From Macrostomum hystrix (lineage: Eukaryota > Platyhelminthes > Macrostomidae), in contig CATNEN010000001.1 of assembly GCA_950097015.1 (NCBI GenBank), positions 7,311,001 through 7,375,000 on the forward strand: a DNA stretch of 64,000 nucleotides, written 5' to 3'. Positions 21,806-32,300 of the stretch are shown piece by piece. Within the stretch, counting starts at the first letter, position 1. Every line of letters begins with the position of its first letter. The notes beneath the pieces were generated by a model. That model did no database searches. It had not been told where the DNA came from and was given only the letters and a program-made list of their open reading frames with translations. The position numbers were made by a program, and so were the translations under genes.

Positions 21806-22890
21806 ATTCTAAAATATTTTCAGATGAATTCTTGAACATCTAAAGTTTCCCATGATAGTTTTTTTCGATTATAGATGCCATGGTTCCTAAATTATGTTAG
21901 CACAAAAACACGAGGAAATACAAAACCAAGACCATAAGTCTTTGTAGAGCGGCTTTTCTTTAACAAGAGGCCCAACATCTATTTTCTTTGCTGTCGTCAT
22001 TAATTGCAGCTCTAAAAATAAAATTTACTTTAATCTCAAGAATAAAAAAGGAAATATCTTTTGAATGACTAAAATAAAATGAGAGGAAATGAGCGTTCAA
22101 ACAGTTCATTTGACTTGGCGAACTAAATTTGACCACGAGTTTGTTTATCTGATTTGATCTGTTTTGTTTATTTGAAATCAGCCGTTTGTTAATATTTTCT
22201 CATTCATCTTGTTAACCTAAATATCTATCGTTTGTTTAATATACATTCGTTTAATACAATATCACACGTTCCTTAACCTTATATTACTCTTTGTTAATCT
22301 GAAATCACTCGTTTGTTAATCTAATCTTAAAACGTTTGTTCATGTTATCCTACGCCTGTTAATCTATAATGTTCATGAAGCACATATTTTCAGCCAGTTA
22401 TTTAATGTTTTAATCTAAAAAGATGAGAAGTCCAAGCTAAATATGTATATATCTATTTCATCAGACACCAGTGCTAATGTCTCTATAGTATTAAATAAGC
22501 ATGGCAATGAAATTATTAATTTATGCATAAAACTGGCCTGGAGGATAGAAAAATATCTATGCTGATCTTCTAATAGCTAAGAGGCAAGTAATTATGCATG
22601 CTAATGCATTGCTTGACAGACTTCACATAATGAGATAGGGAATAAATCATGTTAATATCTGTGTTCGCACCTCAAAGCCTGAGGCTTCTAATTAAGCCAT
22701 CTAGGAAATAAAAAGTTTGCCACTGTTCTCGAAATGTCGAACTTTTCTTAACCACACGCTGCAAGACAATGATGAGTGGCTTAATATTGATTCCACTCGC
22801 TGAATATAAATCACATATTTTACTTTCAAAGTAGGGCTAGCTGTTAATTTCCAAACCACGCGTTTGGTGGTTTGGAAATCCAAACCTAAC
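21806..22890. other. AT-rich intergenic DNA
   Basis: No coding exon seen. It contains the candidate polyadenylation signal at 22017-22022 and a loose TTGTTAATCT-rich stretch (22130-22370). Nothing else is recognised. Confidence 0.4.
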
Positions 22891-22894
22891 ATTT

Positions 22895-23190
22895 TGACCA
22901 TTCTGTCTAACATGTCACTGATTCTGTCTAACATGTCACTGATTCTGTCTAACATTGTCACTGATTCTGTCTAACACGTCACTGATTCTGTCTAACATTG
23001 TCACTGATTCTGTCTAACATTGTCACTGATTCTGTCTAACATTGTCACTGATTCTGTCTAACATTGTCACTGATTCTGTCTAACACGTCACTGATTCTGT
23101 CTAACATTGTCACTGATTCTGTCTAACATTGTCACTGATTCTGTCTAACATTGTCACTGATTCTGTCCAACATGTCACTGATTCAGTCAC
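22895..23190. repeat. 21-22-bp minisatellite
   Basis: About 13 copies of gtcactgattctgtctaaca, with an extra tt in some units. The minus-strand ORF repeating MLDRISD is this array. Confidence 0.95.
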
Positions 23191-24165
23191 TAACATATTT
23201 TTTGTAAATAAATAATTTTCTTAGTGCATTTATACATGATTTGAAAGTGACTCAAAACTTGAGTTGGGCGAAGCAACATGTTTTGCAAGCTATGTTAAAA
23301 GAACAGCGTTGGATCTGCTTTCACTAAAAAGTTATAAACATTCTAATGTGAAAAACTTGAAAAAATTCCTATCTCGCTAACGTATGTTTCGTGAAAATCT
23401 GCCTTTAATTAATTTTCCAAGGAACAAAGTGTCCCGTTCTTCTTCTAGTGGTCCTTGGTCACTGATCATTCTGTCTAACATGTTGATAATTTTATTTAAC
23501 ATGCCGACACGTAACGAGTATTTTTTCGAATTCATGATGACACAAGTTTTAAAAATCGATTTCTTTATTTTATTTAAGCATAGAGCAAACGGATGCCTGG
23601 CAGGTGGCTGAGACTTATTTCAACAGAAATTTCAACGGCCGAGAGGACCGGTTTGTTAATCTGCTTGCTGACCTAGATCAGATAACGAACCGGTAACAAT
23701 AGTGGACGATATTGCTTGGCATTCTATTTATATTTTTATTGCCAACTCGATTATTGATACTGCTGGAACATTTATCGTGCATTCAAACTTCTAAGCTTTG
23801 AAGACAGTTCACTGATTAACTAACAGCAATAGAGTGGGGATTACACAAATGGCCTTTCAAAGTGTTAACACTACAGAAACACACTAATCCACCCACGCAA
23901 CATTTGCTTAGCGACAAGGACGGAATGGACAAGTTTATCCAGTGAGGATGTTACACGTGTTCGCTATTCGCAGTGTTTACAATGGCAGCTCCCAAGAGCT
24001 AATCATTATTGAACACTCAATGAGCTTTAGTCTAAACTGCACTGCCCAGATCTCTTGGGATTAACTTCAGAAACACGAGAATTGGCACACAATTAGGTTG
24101 CTAGTGAGGATTTAGAATATTTATTTACTGAAGAGATTCCAGGAAAAATTAGACAGATTCAGTAT
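23191..24165. other. Intergenic DNA with one imperfect hairpin
   Basis: Around 23648-23695 accggtttgttaatctg is nearly inverted as cagataacgaaccggt. No gene or known element is recognised elsewhere in this stretch. Confidence 0.35.
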
Positions 24166-24169
24166 AAAA

Positions 24170-24770
24170 TCTGTTCGGTAGGTCAGTAGGGGATGTCACG
24201 TTAGTGAGGTCAGTAGGGGAGGTCAAAGGAGGTCAGGTAAGTGAGGTCAGTAGGGAAGGTCAGGTAAGTGAGGTCAGTAGGGAGGTCAGGTAAGTGAGGT
24301 CTGTAGGGGAGGTCAGAGGAGGTCAGGTAAGTGAGGTCAGTAGGGGCGGTCAGGTAAGTGAGGTCAGTAGGGAAGGTCAGAGGAGGTCAGATATGTGAGG
24401 TCAGTAGGGGCGGTCAGGTAAGTGAGGTCAGTAGGGAGGTCAGGTAAGTGAGGTCTGTAGGGGAGGTCAGAGGAGGTCAGGTAAGTGAGGTCAGTAGGGG
24501 AGGTCAGGTAAGTGAGGTCAGTAGGGGAGGTCAGGTAAGCGAGGTCAGTAGGGGAGGTCAGGTAAGTGAGGTCAGAATGGGAGGTCAGGTAAGCGAGGTC
24601 AGTAGGGGAGGTCAGGTAAGTGAGGTCAGGTAAGTGAGGTCAGTTGGGAGGTCAGGTAAGTGAGGTCAGTAGGGAGGTCAGGTTAGTGAGATCAGTAGGG
24701 AGGTCAGGTTAGTGAGGTCAGGTAAATGAGGTCAGTTGGGAGGTCAGGTAAGTGAGGTCAGTTGGGGGTC
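24170..24770. repeat. Composite GGTCAGGTAAGTGA minisatellite
   Basis: Built from two modules, gaggtcagtaggggaggtca and ggtaagt, in varying order, period about 27 bp. Many units contain CAGGTAAGTGAGG, an exact consensus 5' splice site on the plus strand. It abuts the truncated Ty3/gypsy element on its right. Confidence 0.92.
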
Positions 24771-24797
24771 ATGACCCAGGCCGCCATTTTCATCCAA

Positions 24798-25485
24798 GGA
24801 GTTTGGCCGTTTCTTAGAAAGCTACGGCATCAAGCACCGCCTCATCACGCCTTACTACCCAGCCGCCAATGGCATGACAGAGCGGCTGAACCGCTCAATC
24901 AACAAGGTCGTGCGGGCGGCAATCGAGGAGCGGCGCGACTGGAGGGCTGCTCTGGACGAGTGGCTGCTGGCCTACAGGAACACGCGGCACACAGCCACGG
25001 GCCGCGCGCCAGCCGAGCTGCTGATGGGCCGGCGACCAAACGATGTCATCCCCGCCGCCCGGCCATCCCAGCGCGTCCGCATCAACGAGCAGCGGCTGGG
25101 AGAGATTGATTCGAGCGCCAAGGCCGCGATGAAGCAGCGAGCGGACGCCAGGAGGCGGCCACGGCGGCACGAAATCCAGGTCGGCGATTCGGTGCTGCGA
25201 CGGCGAGTCGGTGCCAGCAAGACGCAAACGCCATTCGAGAGCGGCGCCTGAACAGTCCAGCGGGTGGCCGGCAACTCGCTGATGCTGCTTCGTGACGGCG
25301 CGGCCTGCTGGCGGCATTGCACGGCGGTCAAGGTCGTCACCCCAGAATCAGACGACACTGGTGCCAGGCCGCAGGCCGCGCCAGAAACTCCAGGCGAAGC
25401 GGCGCGGGACCCGCCCGAATCCCCGGTGGCGCTGCGCCCGCACCCCCGAGCTGCACGGGGTGGCGTGAAGATCTACAAGGATTGA
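24798..25485 (+). pseudogene. Ty3/gypsy integrase fragment, broken
   Basis: The plus frame runs from within the integrase catalytic core through a basic region (DARRRPRRHEIQVGD) to the TGA at 25249-25251. After the TGA the same frame continues to 25485 through a GPY/F-like C-terminal domain and a Pro-rich tail. The zinc-binding N-terminal domain and the first catalytic Asp are absent. The high GC and Ala/Arg-rich codon usage differ from neighbouring host genes. The element is defective because it is truncated and disabled by a stop and an upstream frameshift. Confidence 0.75.
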
Positions 25486-25690
25486 ACCAAGGACTGAAAA
25501 CGAACTGACTTTTCTACTGACATTAACAGTCACATGCACTGCGAAGTCACAAGTCCGATGCGACTATCAATGCGAGTGTTTTATCTCCCCCAATAGCTGC
25601 ATATTTTTTTCGGTCGAGTTCTTTTTTTCGTTCTTTTCGACATTTTGCTTCTCGAATTCGTTCTCTTTTGTCTCCCCACAGTTTCTGTTC

Positions 25691-25707
25691 GAAGGGGGAG
25701 AGCTAGA
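25691..25707 (+). other. Polypurine tract
   Basis: gaagggggagagctaga lies directly before the TG that begins the LTR, the expected position of the plus-strand primer. Confidence 0.65.
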
Positions 25708-25880
25708 TGTAGTGTGCGTACGCACGTGAGCCAGGCCCAGGTGTACACCTGGGTCGTTTGATTGGTTGCGGAGCGGGTGGGTGTCGCCACCCCAGTTCTA
25801 TATTGACGCGCGCTCAGCGTGGCAGTAAAAATGAGAGTTTTGTCTGCGCACTAAAAATAGCCTCGGCATTAGATATTACA
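25708..25880 (+). mobile_element. 3' LTR, 173 bp
   Basis: Begins TGTAGTG and ends ATATTACA, so the ends are TGTA...TACA inverted repeats. Inside are palindromic gtgcgtacgcac, the pair caggtgtacacctg, and a TATA-like tctatattga near 25797. The short length is within the Ty3/gypsy range. No second LTR was found in the window. Confidence 0.65.
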
Positions 25881-27078
25881 AGGATGCTCAGTAGAGGATT
25901 TCAGGTAGTGTATGTCTGTTAGAAGGCAAATAATATTCTGATTTATATTTTAACATAGGTCAATCAAAACTGTATACAGTTTGAGACTTAAATAATTTAT
26001 TCATTTAAAAAGGCTTTGGTAATTATATGTCAACATTCCAATAAATCAATGAGCAAAATCAGTTAATGTATGTACTCAATAATGTGTGTGTCAACATGAT
26101 ATAGACTCGGTACATTGAAGTATTTGCTTGACGGCTATGGTATGAACTGTCTCAACTATCTACGAGTAAATCAACAACTCATAGAGTATATGATATCACA
26201 GGACTCCACAGCTTTCAATTAGAATGATTAGGTGGACAATAGTGATTAATCGGATGGGATCAAAGGATAACAGCAATGTCAGTAGGAGCTGATCCCATGA
26301 AGGTAGAATGAGATCAGAACTCACCCTCCCAGAGGCGCCCTGCCTAGAAGACGAATCGGTAGCTTCGGGTTGTGTTCCGAAGGCTAGGTTCTGTCCAACA
26401 TTTCTAATCCCAAATTGTGGCAGACAATTTTTGTTGCTAGCGACTACTTACAGTAGTTCCCCTTGAGAGTAGACGCGATCCCGTAACTAGACTATTAAAC
26501 GAGGCAGTGGTTCCAATGGCCTCCACGTATATGATATTACCCCTAAGGGGCTAAATAGGGATAATGTGATATTTGTTCTGGCCCTCCATCTACACTCACA
26601 CCAATGTCCCTACAGACGATCTGCCAGGCTTTGAATGGTCAAAATGATACATCGATATATAATTAAGCTGCTCACTGGAAGTCCATGGAGGTCAGGAGGT
26701 CGCCTTCTAGCGAACAAATATAACAATATAAATACAAATACCAATGACCAATATTAATAAAACTAAACACAGGTTGTTCTTTTTCAACTATAGAAGCATT
26801 TTGACAACTAAAAAGCATTGCTGGTTGCAGAATTCGGTATCGTGAATCTGGAAGCATGATTAGCAGATTACATTTATAATTTTGTCCCATTGTAAACAAT
26901 TAACTTACTCATTCAAGTGACATACAGGTCGAATAAAAATTGAATAGAATTAAAAGTTGAATAGAAATAAACTGTACTGAATTGCTACACTAACAATTAG
27001 TCACACTTGCAAAAAGCAGATTCAAAACCATTGTTACACATGCCAATCAGCAAATGATATTGATCAAATGCTTTTCTG
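25881..27078. other. Unannotated intergenic DNA
   Basis: AT-rich except for 26280-26640, which is more balanced and contains small palindromes (cccctaagggg; cttcgg/ccgaag). No open frame of note, tRNA box or tandem array. This separates the Ty3 LTR from the 3' end of the TRIM-like gene. Confidence 0.35.
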
Positions 27079-28650
27079 TCAGGTCAGCTGGAAGATGCAC
27101 AGACGATTGTTGCTAGCGTCAGCGACAGCGACAGCCAAAAACTCCCTAGAATCGAGGCGACACAGCGCAAGTCCTGAGGGATAACAGGAAAGCACCTGAC
27201 CGTCTCCAGCCCTATCTTGAGCTCCCAGGACCTCCAGCGTGGCTCCCGTGCTAGAGAACACTCGAACTGTGTGAGCATTTTGCTCTGAGACGAACAGCAC
27301 ACCTCTGCTGGCTGAGCAGACTTTCCTTGGCCCGTTTAAAGCTTCTTCATTGTGCGGGTAGCTGGAGATGAGCTGGCCGCTGATGCCGCAAATCCTGAGC
27401 ACTTTGCCTCCAGAGTTCACCAGCAGAATCTTGCTCCCGTGCAGAGCCAGGTCAGAGAAGGAATCCATCTCGAATGCACTCACATGAAGTGAGCTCTGAA
27501 GCTCACCTGAGTCCTTCCCGATTTTGTGCACCATGTTCGATTCATCATCCACTAAGAGAAGTTTGTCCGTGTCTCCATCGATGCCCCAAATGTCCATGCT
27601 GCTCAGATGCAGTGACTCAGCAGTGATCACACGCTTCACCTCTCCGCTCAGATCAGTCACAGTCACGGCTTCAGGCTGAGCCACAAACAGCAGCTGCCTC
27701 TCGCTGTCGCAGTGAAGGCCCGTGATCCACTCGCTCCAGTCCAGGTTCATGTGGCACTTCAGCCTCACGGCTCCGTCAAGTGACGTCACCAACAGGTGGT
27801 CAGCGCGGCCTTTATCACAAGCCACGAAGATGCAGGGCTCAGGCAGTGGAGTGACGTCACAGTCAGCTGACTCAGCCTTCACAACCCGACTCGACGAGTC
27901 TCCACCGAATCCAGCAGTGTTTGAGCAGCAAGCCACGCGGCCTGGACAATATTTAAGTTGCTCAACAGCTGAAACGGCCTGGCACACTCGAGTCCCTGAG
28001 CTGTGCTCAGCCTCATCCAGCCAGCACTGCCGCAGCACGCTCGCCATGTGCCTGTCGGTGATGAAGAGCAGCTCCTGCACCCCTGCCGCCACGTCTCCCA
28101 CTGACCGGACGATCGCATCGCTGCTCAGGCCAAGCCGGGCCGAGCTCTGCCGCTCGCGCAGCTTCGATCGAGCCTCATCGAACTGGTCCGATCGCTCAGT
28201 GGCCTCATCCAGCCACAGCTCAGAAATCGCGGTGAGCTCAGCCAGCCTCCTCATGTCTCCAGCATCGCAGGCGGTCGCCACATCCTTCTCGCACTGCTCG
28301 GCCTCCGCCGCTTCTCTCAGCTGACCGGCGACCGAGTCGAGCACCGCCTGCACTCGAGACAGCGTCCGCTGCCTCCACAGCTGCAGCGCCTCCTGCACTG
28401 CGTCGAACATGTCGCTCGCCTCCTCGAGCTCCGCCTGCAGCGCGCTGTGCTCAAGCCGCAGCTGAGCCCTGTCAGCCGAGTCACGGAGAGCGCGCAGCTT
28501 CGTCAGCAGGCTGTCCTTCTGCTCAGTGACCTTCTGCAGCTCCTTGGCGATGTGCTCGCGACACTGCGGCGTCCCAGACCAGGGTCCCAGCTCGAGCACG
28601 GGCTCGCTGCAGGCTCGGGCGCTGCAGACTCCGCACTTTGAGTCGGCCAT
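27079..28650 (-). CDS. TRIM/NHL-like protein (no RING), single exon
   Basis: A 523-residue intronless frame. The N-terminus has a degenerate zinc-binding motif, CGVCSARAC with later CREH (Cys6, Cys9, Cys14, Cys30, His33), resembling a reduced B-box. Residues about 35-200 are rich in Leu, Glu, Gln and Arg and predict a coiled coil (KELQKVTEQKDSLLTKL). Residues about 245-523 contain repeated beta-propeller-like stretches typical of NHL regions: LLFVAQPEAVTVTDLSGEV, KLLLVDDESNMVHKI, GVLFVSEQNAHTVRVFSSTG and the terminal ADASNNRLCIFQLT. There is no RING finger, so E3 ligase activity is not implied. Such genes are expanded in lophotrochozoans. An acceptor-like TTTTGCAG lies 42 nt upstream of the ATG. 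The intronless structure could reflect retrocopying. Confidence 0.75.
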   Translation of the reverse strand: MADSKCGVCSARACSEPVLELGPWSGTPQCREHIAKELQKVTEQKDSLLTKLRALRDSADRAQLRLEHSALQAELEEASDMFDAVQEALQLWRQRTLSRVQAVLDSVAGQLREAAEAEQCEKDVATACDAGDMRRLAELTAISELWLDEATERSDQFDEARSKLRERQSSARLGLSSDAIVRSVGDVAAGVQELLFITDRHMASVLRQCWLDEAEHSSGTRVCQAVSAVEQLKYCPGRVACCSNTAGFGGDSSSRVVKAESADCDVTPLPEPCIFVACDKGRADHLLVTSLDGAVRLKCHMNLDWSEWITGLHCDSERQLLFVAQPEAVTVTDLSGEVKRVITAESLHLSSMDIWGIDGDTDKLLLVDDESNMVHKIGKDSGELQSSLHVSAFEMDSFSDLALHGSKILLVNSGGKVLRICGISGQLISSYPHNEEALNGPRKVCSASRGVLFVSEQNAHTVRVFSSTGATLEVLGAQDRAGDGQVLSCYPSGLALCRLDSREFLAVAVADASNNRLCIFQLT

Positions 28651-28794
28651 TCAGAATGGTGCTTCACGATGGCAATATTTGGCGCCGTCTAGCTGCAAAA
28701 TTGTATGCTGACCTAGCAGTGTGTGCGCTAACTCCAATTCGATAAACTTACCCACCTTAACTCTAACTAACAGACCATTTTTACCGCCTGTTTT

Positions 28795-28882
28795 GGGGAG
28801 GTCAGTAGGGGAGGTCAGTAGGGGAGGTCATGAGGGAGGTCATGGGGAGGTCAAGTGGGGAGGTCAAGAAAGGGAGGTCCCA
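28795..28882. repeat. Short GGGGAGGTCA repeat
   Basis: About seven copies of aggtcagtagggg/gaggtcatgggg, resembling the modules of the 24.2-24.8 kb array. Lies between the TRIM-like gene and MCM10. Confidence 0.8.
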
Positions 28883-29352
28883 CAGTATGTACTCCACACT
28901 TTGCATTTTCCTATAAAACATCAGTATCTAATAAGGACAAAATAATTACTGTTAAAATTGCCACAGAAGCAATGCAAGTGGTTCGCTGCAAACCATTGCT
29001 GGACAGAAACAGTTGCACCTGCAAAAACTGCATTGCTTACTTTTATTTAAAACACGAAGGTAAATTTAGCTGAAGTGGCATTTACCAGCACACACTTAAA
29101 CAAAAGTAAAAGTGCTAGTTAGGAAAGTGAGAAATTAGACTGAATAGCAACAATAGGAGAAGCTTTAAAAATCGATACTAGTAAAATTTGTGAGAAAATT
29201 AAAGGTTTTATCAAAGGGCATATACTAAAATGTTAATTAATTGCACTGATTTATAAAGTCTACCTAAAATGCGCATGATTATTAAAATAATTAATATAAT
29301 TGCTCATGGTTAATGGCCTGCAAGTCAGAATCACTGTTTAACAGCGGTGGGA
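28883..29352. other. MCM10 3' flank
   Basis: AT-rich. A minus-strand AATAAA (tttatt on the plus strand near 29042-29047) lies about 306 nt past the MCM10 stop and may be its polyadenylation signal. No other feature. Confidence 0.4.
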
Positions 29353-32300
29353 TCATTGTCCCACAAACTTTCTTTCCTCTCCGCGGGCCAGCAGGACCTC
29401 TCGTTCCAACGTTGGTCCCTTCCGTTCCGGCGCGAAGCTGGTCTTCTCGAAGCTCTGACCGCCGCACCTGCGACACGGCTCTGTCGGATAGCGACAGTCC
29501 AATGTGAAGGTGTTCTGCTTGCAGTCCTTGCACCTGAGGAGTGTGTCAGAGTCAGATCTGTGTTAGGACTATAGTAGCTGAACTCCTTCTCTGGAGGAAA
29601 TATCCCACCAATGAGAAAAAGGGGAAAAATCCGTATTGCATGAATTTAATCAGTTAACGGTGGGACTAACAACAGCGGATGGAGTCCCCCTGACAATTAT
29701 TTTCGCTGCACCCGAACGGAGCAACGCAAGCACACGAAACTCAAGAACACGGGCAAGCTTCTTGTTGCACATCCTCCGAAACAAGAATCATGTCACCAGC
29801 TCTTCAGACTCAACGGTTCAAGCGCTAGTGTATTTCAAACAACCCTCCACACTAATTTGCACTGCGCCTCAGTGCGGACTTGCCAGGCCTTCCAACTTTA
29901 TCAGCATGTCAGCCGAATGTGCCTGCGCAATATCGAGTTCGGTGGTCACCGACTTTTATCTAGACGGAGCTGCCACCCCGATGATCTCAAGGGCTGGCGA
30001 CTTGACTCTCTATTTTCAGAAGTTTCAAAGGTCGAATAGCGGCGGCAAAGTAGCTTGGTATTCCCACTGCTAAACTCAAACTCACTTGAAAGGTCGCTTA
30101 ACAGCGCTTGTCCAATTGAGCCGGTGACCCTCCCGTTTGCAACGCTCGCTCGGCTGCTGACAGCGAACTCCGCATTCGACACAGTCGGCAACGCGCACCT
30201 TCCGTTCGCTGATGGTGGCCAATTTGGCTTCGACTTGCTCCCGACGCTCCAGCGTGTTGAAGTAGCGGTCCTGCTCATCCGACACTCGCTGGCTGGCCAA
30301 ATCAGCGTAGGCCGACGACTGCGACAGGAGGCGCTTAAACTCTGGCGACTCGGTGTCCACATTGCCCAACAGCCGGTGCCGCTTCGGAGCTGTCGAAGGT
30401 GCAACGGGCTGGTCACCAACAGCCGCGTCGGCATCGGTGTCCTCCAGGCGCTGACTGAGCTCGGCTTGACGTCGCTCAGTCTGCTGCTGTTGCAGCTGCT
30501 GCATACCGCCCGCAGCTCGCATCTGCCAGAGCAGAGGTGAGAAATGACTGCAGTGCAGACTGTAGAAAAAGTGAACACCATACGATAACATGGAGGGTAG
30601 AGGAACAGACAATTTGAGAGGGGGCGAGGTGGCGACCAATCCGAATGCAGAGAGGGATTGAGAGTGAGCTAGAAGGTAGAGAGGAGTGAGAACCAGATAG
30701 AACTGGAATGGTACAAGATGAACGAGAGGGCAGGATAATAAAAGACGAAAGTCGCCAGAGATGACGTAATCGTGGCGCTGTTACCCAGATCTTCGATGAT
30801 TTCAGCTTCATTTCAGCATCCTACTTCCTATCAGTATGTCGCTGGCTGCGGCTCTACTGTGATCAACGAGCCCAAATGCCAACTCCACTTCCACAAAGCT
30901 CACCTTCCTAATAGCCCTCAGCTTGGCAATCTCTCCAACCGTCATCACCGTCGGCTTGGGTAACGACGGGCCAACGTTGGGGGCAGGTTTTTCAGCGGAC
31001 GAAGTCGAAATCACAGAATCGTCGCCCAGCTCGACGACATCGCCGACACTGCCGCGGCCCAGCTGAGGTCGAAAGTCACGATTCATGCCAGCTGCGAAGC
31101 TGGAAAACGACAGATTAGTGCCGCTGCTGGGATCCGGCATGCCAACACGGCTGGCGCCGGAGAAAGGCAAAGATGCTGCTGCTGCTGCTTTTGCTGAATT
31201 CTGGCCCTGCTGCAGCTTTGCCGCGGCCGCTGTGACTTCCAGAGAGCGACGAAGCATGCGAGCTCCAGGAGAATTGAGAGCCGATGAGCCTTGCTGCTGA
31301 AGAAACGATTTGATGCCGCCGCCGCTGCCAACGTCGCTGCGTGAAATCTGCGCCGAAATGGCAGAACCCGATTGTTGCGCCAAGGAGTTGCTGCTGCCGC
31401 TTTTCAGAAAAGTGACGCCCAACGGTTTGGCAGCGGCTACAGCTGACGGCTGGTGTGGCTGAGGATGAGGTGGTGTTGAAGGAGTGAGGTGGGTGGCGAC
31501 GAAGTGAGGTGGCAATCGATGGAGTGAGGTGGCTATCGACGGAGTGATGTGGGTATCGATGGAGTGAGGTGGGTATCGATGGAGTGAGGTGGGTATCGAT
31601 AGAGTGAGGTGGGTGTCAATGAAGTGAGGTGGGTGTCAACGGAGTGAGATGGGTATCGATGGAGTGAGGTGGGTATCGATAGAGTGAGGTGGGTGTCAAT
31701 GAAGTGAGGTGGGTGTCAACGGAGTGAGATGGGTATCGATGGAGTGAGGTGGGTATCGATGGAGTGAGGTGGGTGTCAACGGAGTGAGGTGGGCATCGAT
31801 GAAGTGAGGTGGGTGTCAACGGAGTGAAATGAGCTTCGACGGAGGGAGAAGGGCGTCGAGGGTTTGGTTAAATACACGACGGCAGAATGCGGTTTTATTT
31901 CCTACCATACAAAGCTTACCTCGCGATACTTCCTAGGCTCTACGCCTACAAAGGTGGACGCTACATCAGAGCGCTTGCTGGCCAGCCTTCGGTACTCCTG
32001 CCCAGCGTGGTACTCGCACACTTGGCAAGCGGCCAAGTTGACACCATTCTGACAGCGACCGCCGCCGTTACCTGATTTGGTTGGCCGACCGCAGACGCCG
32101 TAGTCGGCCGCTTTGCCCAGAACCAGCAGCTGCTGCGGATTGTCTATGGCCAGACTAACACCTGGAATTGAGGCATACGGAATGATTCAGAAAGCAGCTT
32201 TTAACCTAACCTTAAAACTTAACATAAAGTTAGCAAATTTTTGCAAATATACATACCGATGTCTTTATTCACTCAGAGATCCCAAATATCCACAGAGACT

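Larger units (their letters stand above)
24771..25880 (+). mobile_element. 5'-truncated Ty3/gypsy-like retrotransposon with 3' LTR
   Basis: GC-rich DNA carrying the end of an integrase gene, a polypurine tract and a 3' LTR. The integrase core part contains YGIKHRLITPYYP and NGMTER, with the glutamate of the DDE triad. A D-x-G-type motif with the second aspartate lies just upstream at about 24769-24785 but in another frame, implying a frameshift. A TGA at 25249-25251 interrupts the C-terminal domain. Gag, protease, reverse transcriptase, RNase H and the 5' LTR are missing. The left edge is a minisatellite boundary. This is a dead fragment by sequence. Confidence 0.8.

Noticed and set aside
24874-25485. 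Intact retroviral-type integrase gene
   Set aside because: Truncated at its 5' end, frameshifted upstream and interrupted by a TGA; annotated as a broken fragment.
27722-28324. 200-residue plus-strand ORF
   Set aside because: Antisense shadow of the TRIM/NHL-like gene, whose frame has recognisable domains.
30055-30540. 161-residue plus-strand ORF
   Set aside because: Antisense to MCM10 exon 5, which carries the conserved C-terminal zinc region.
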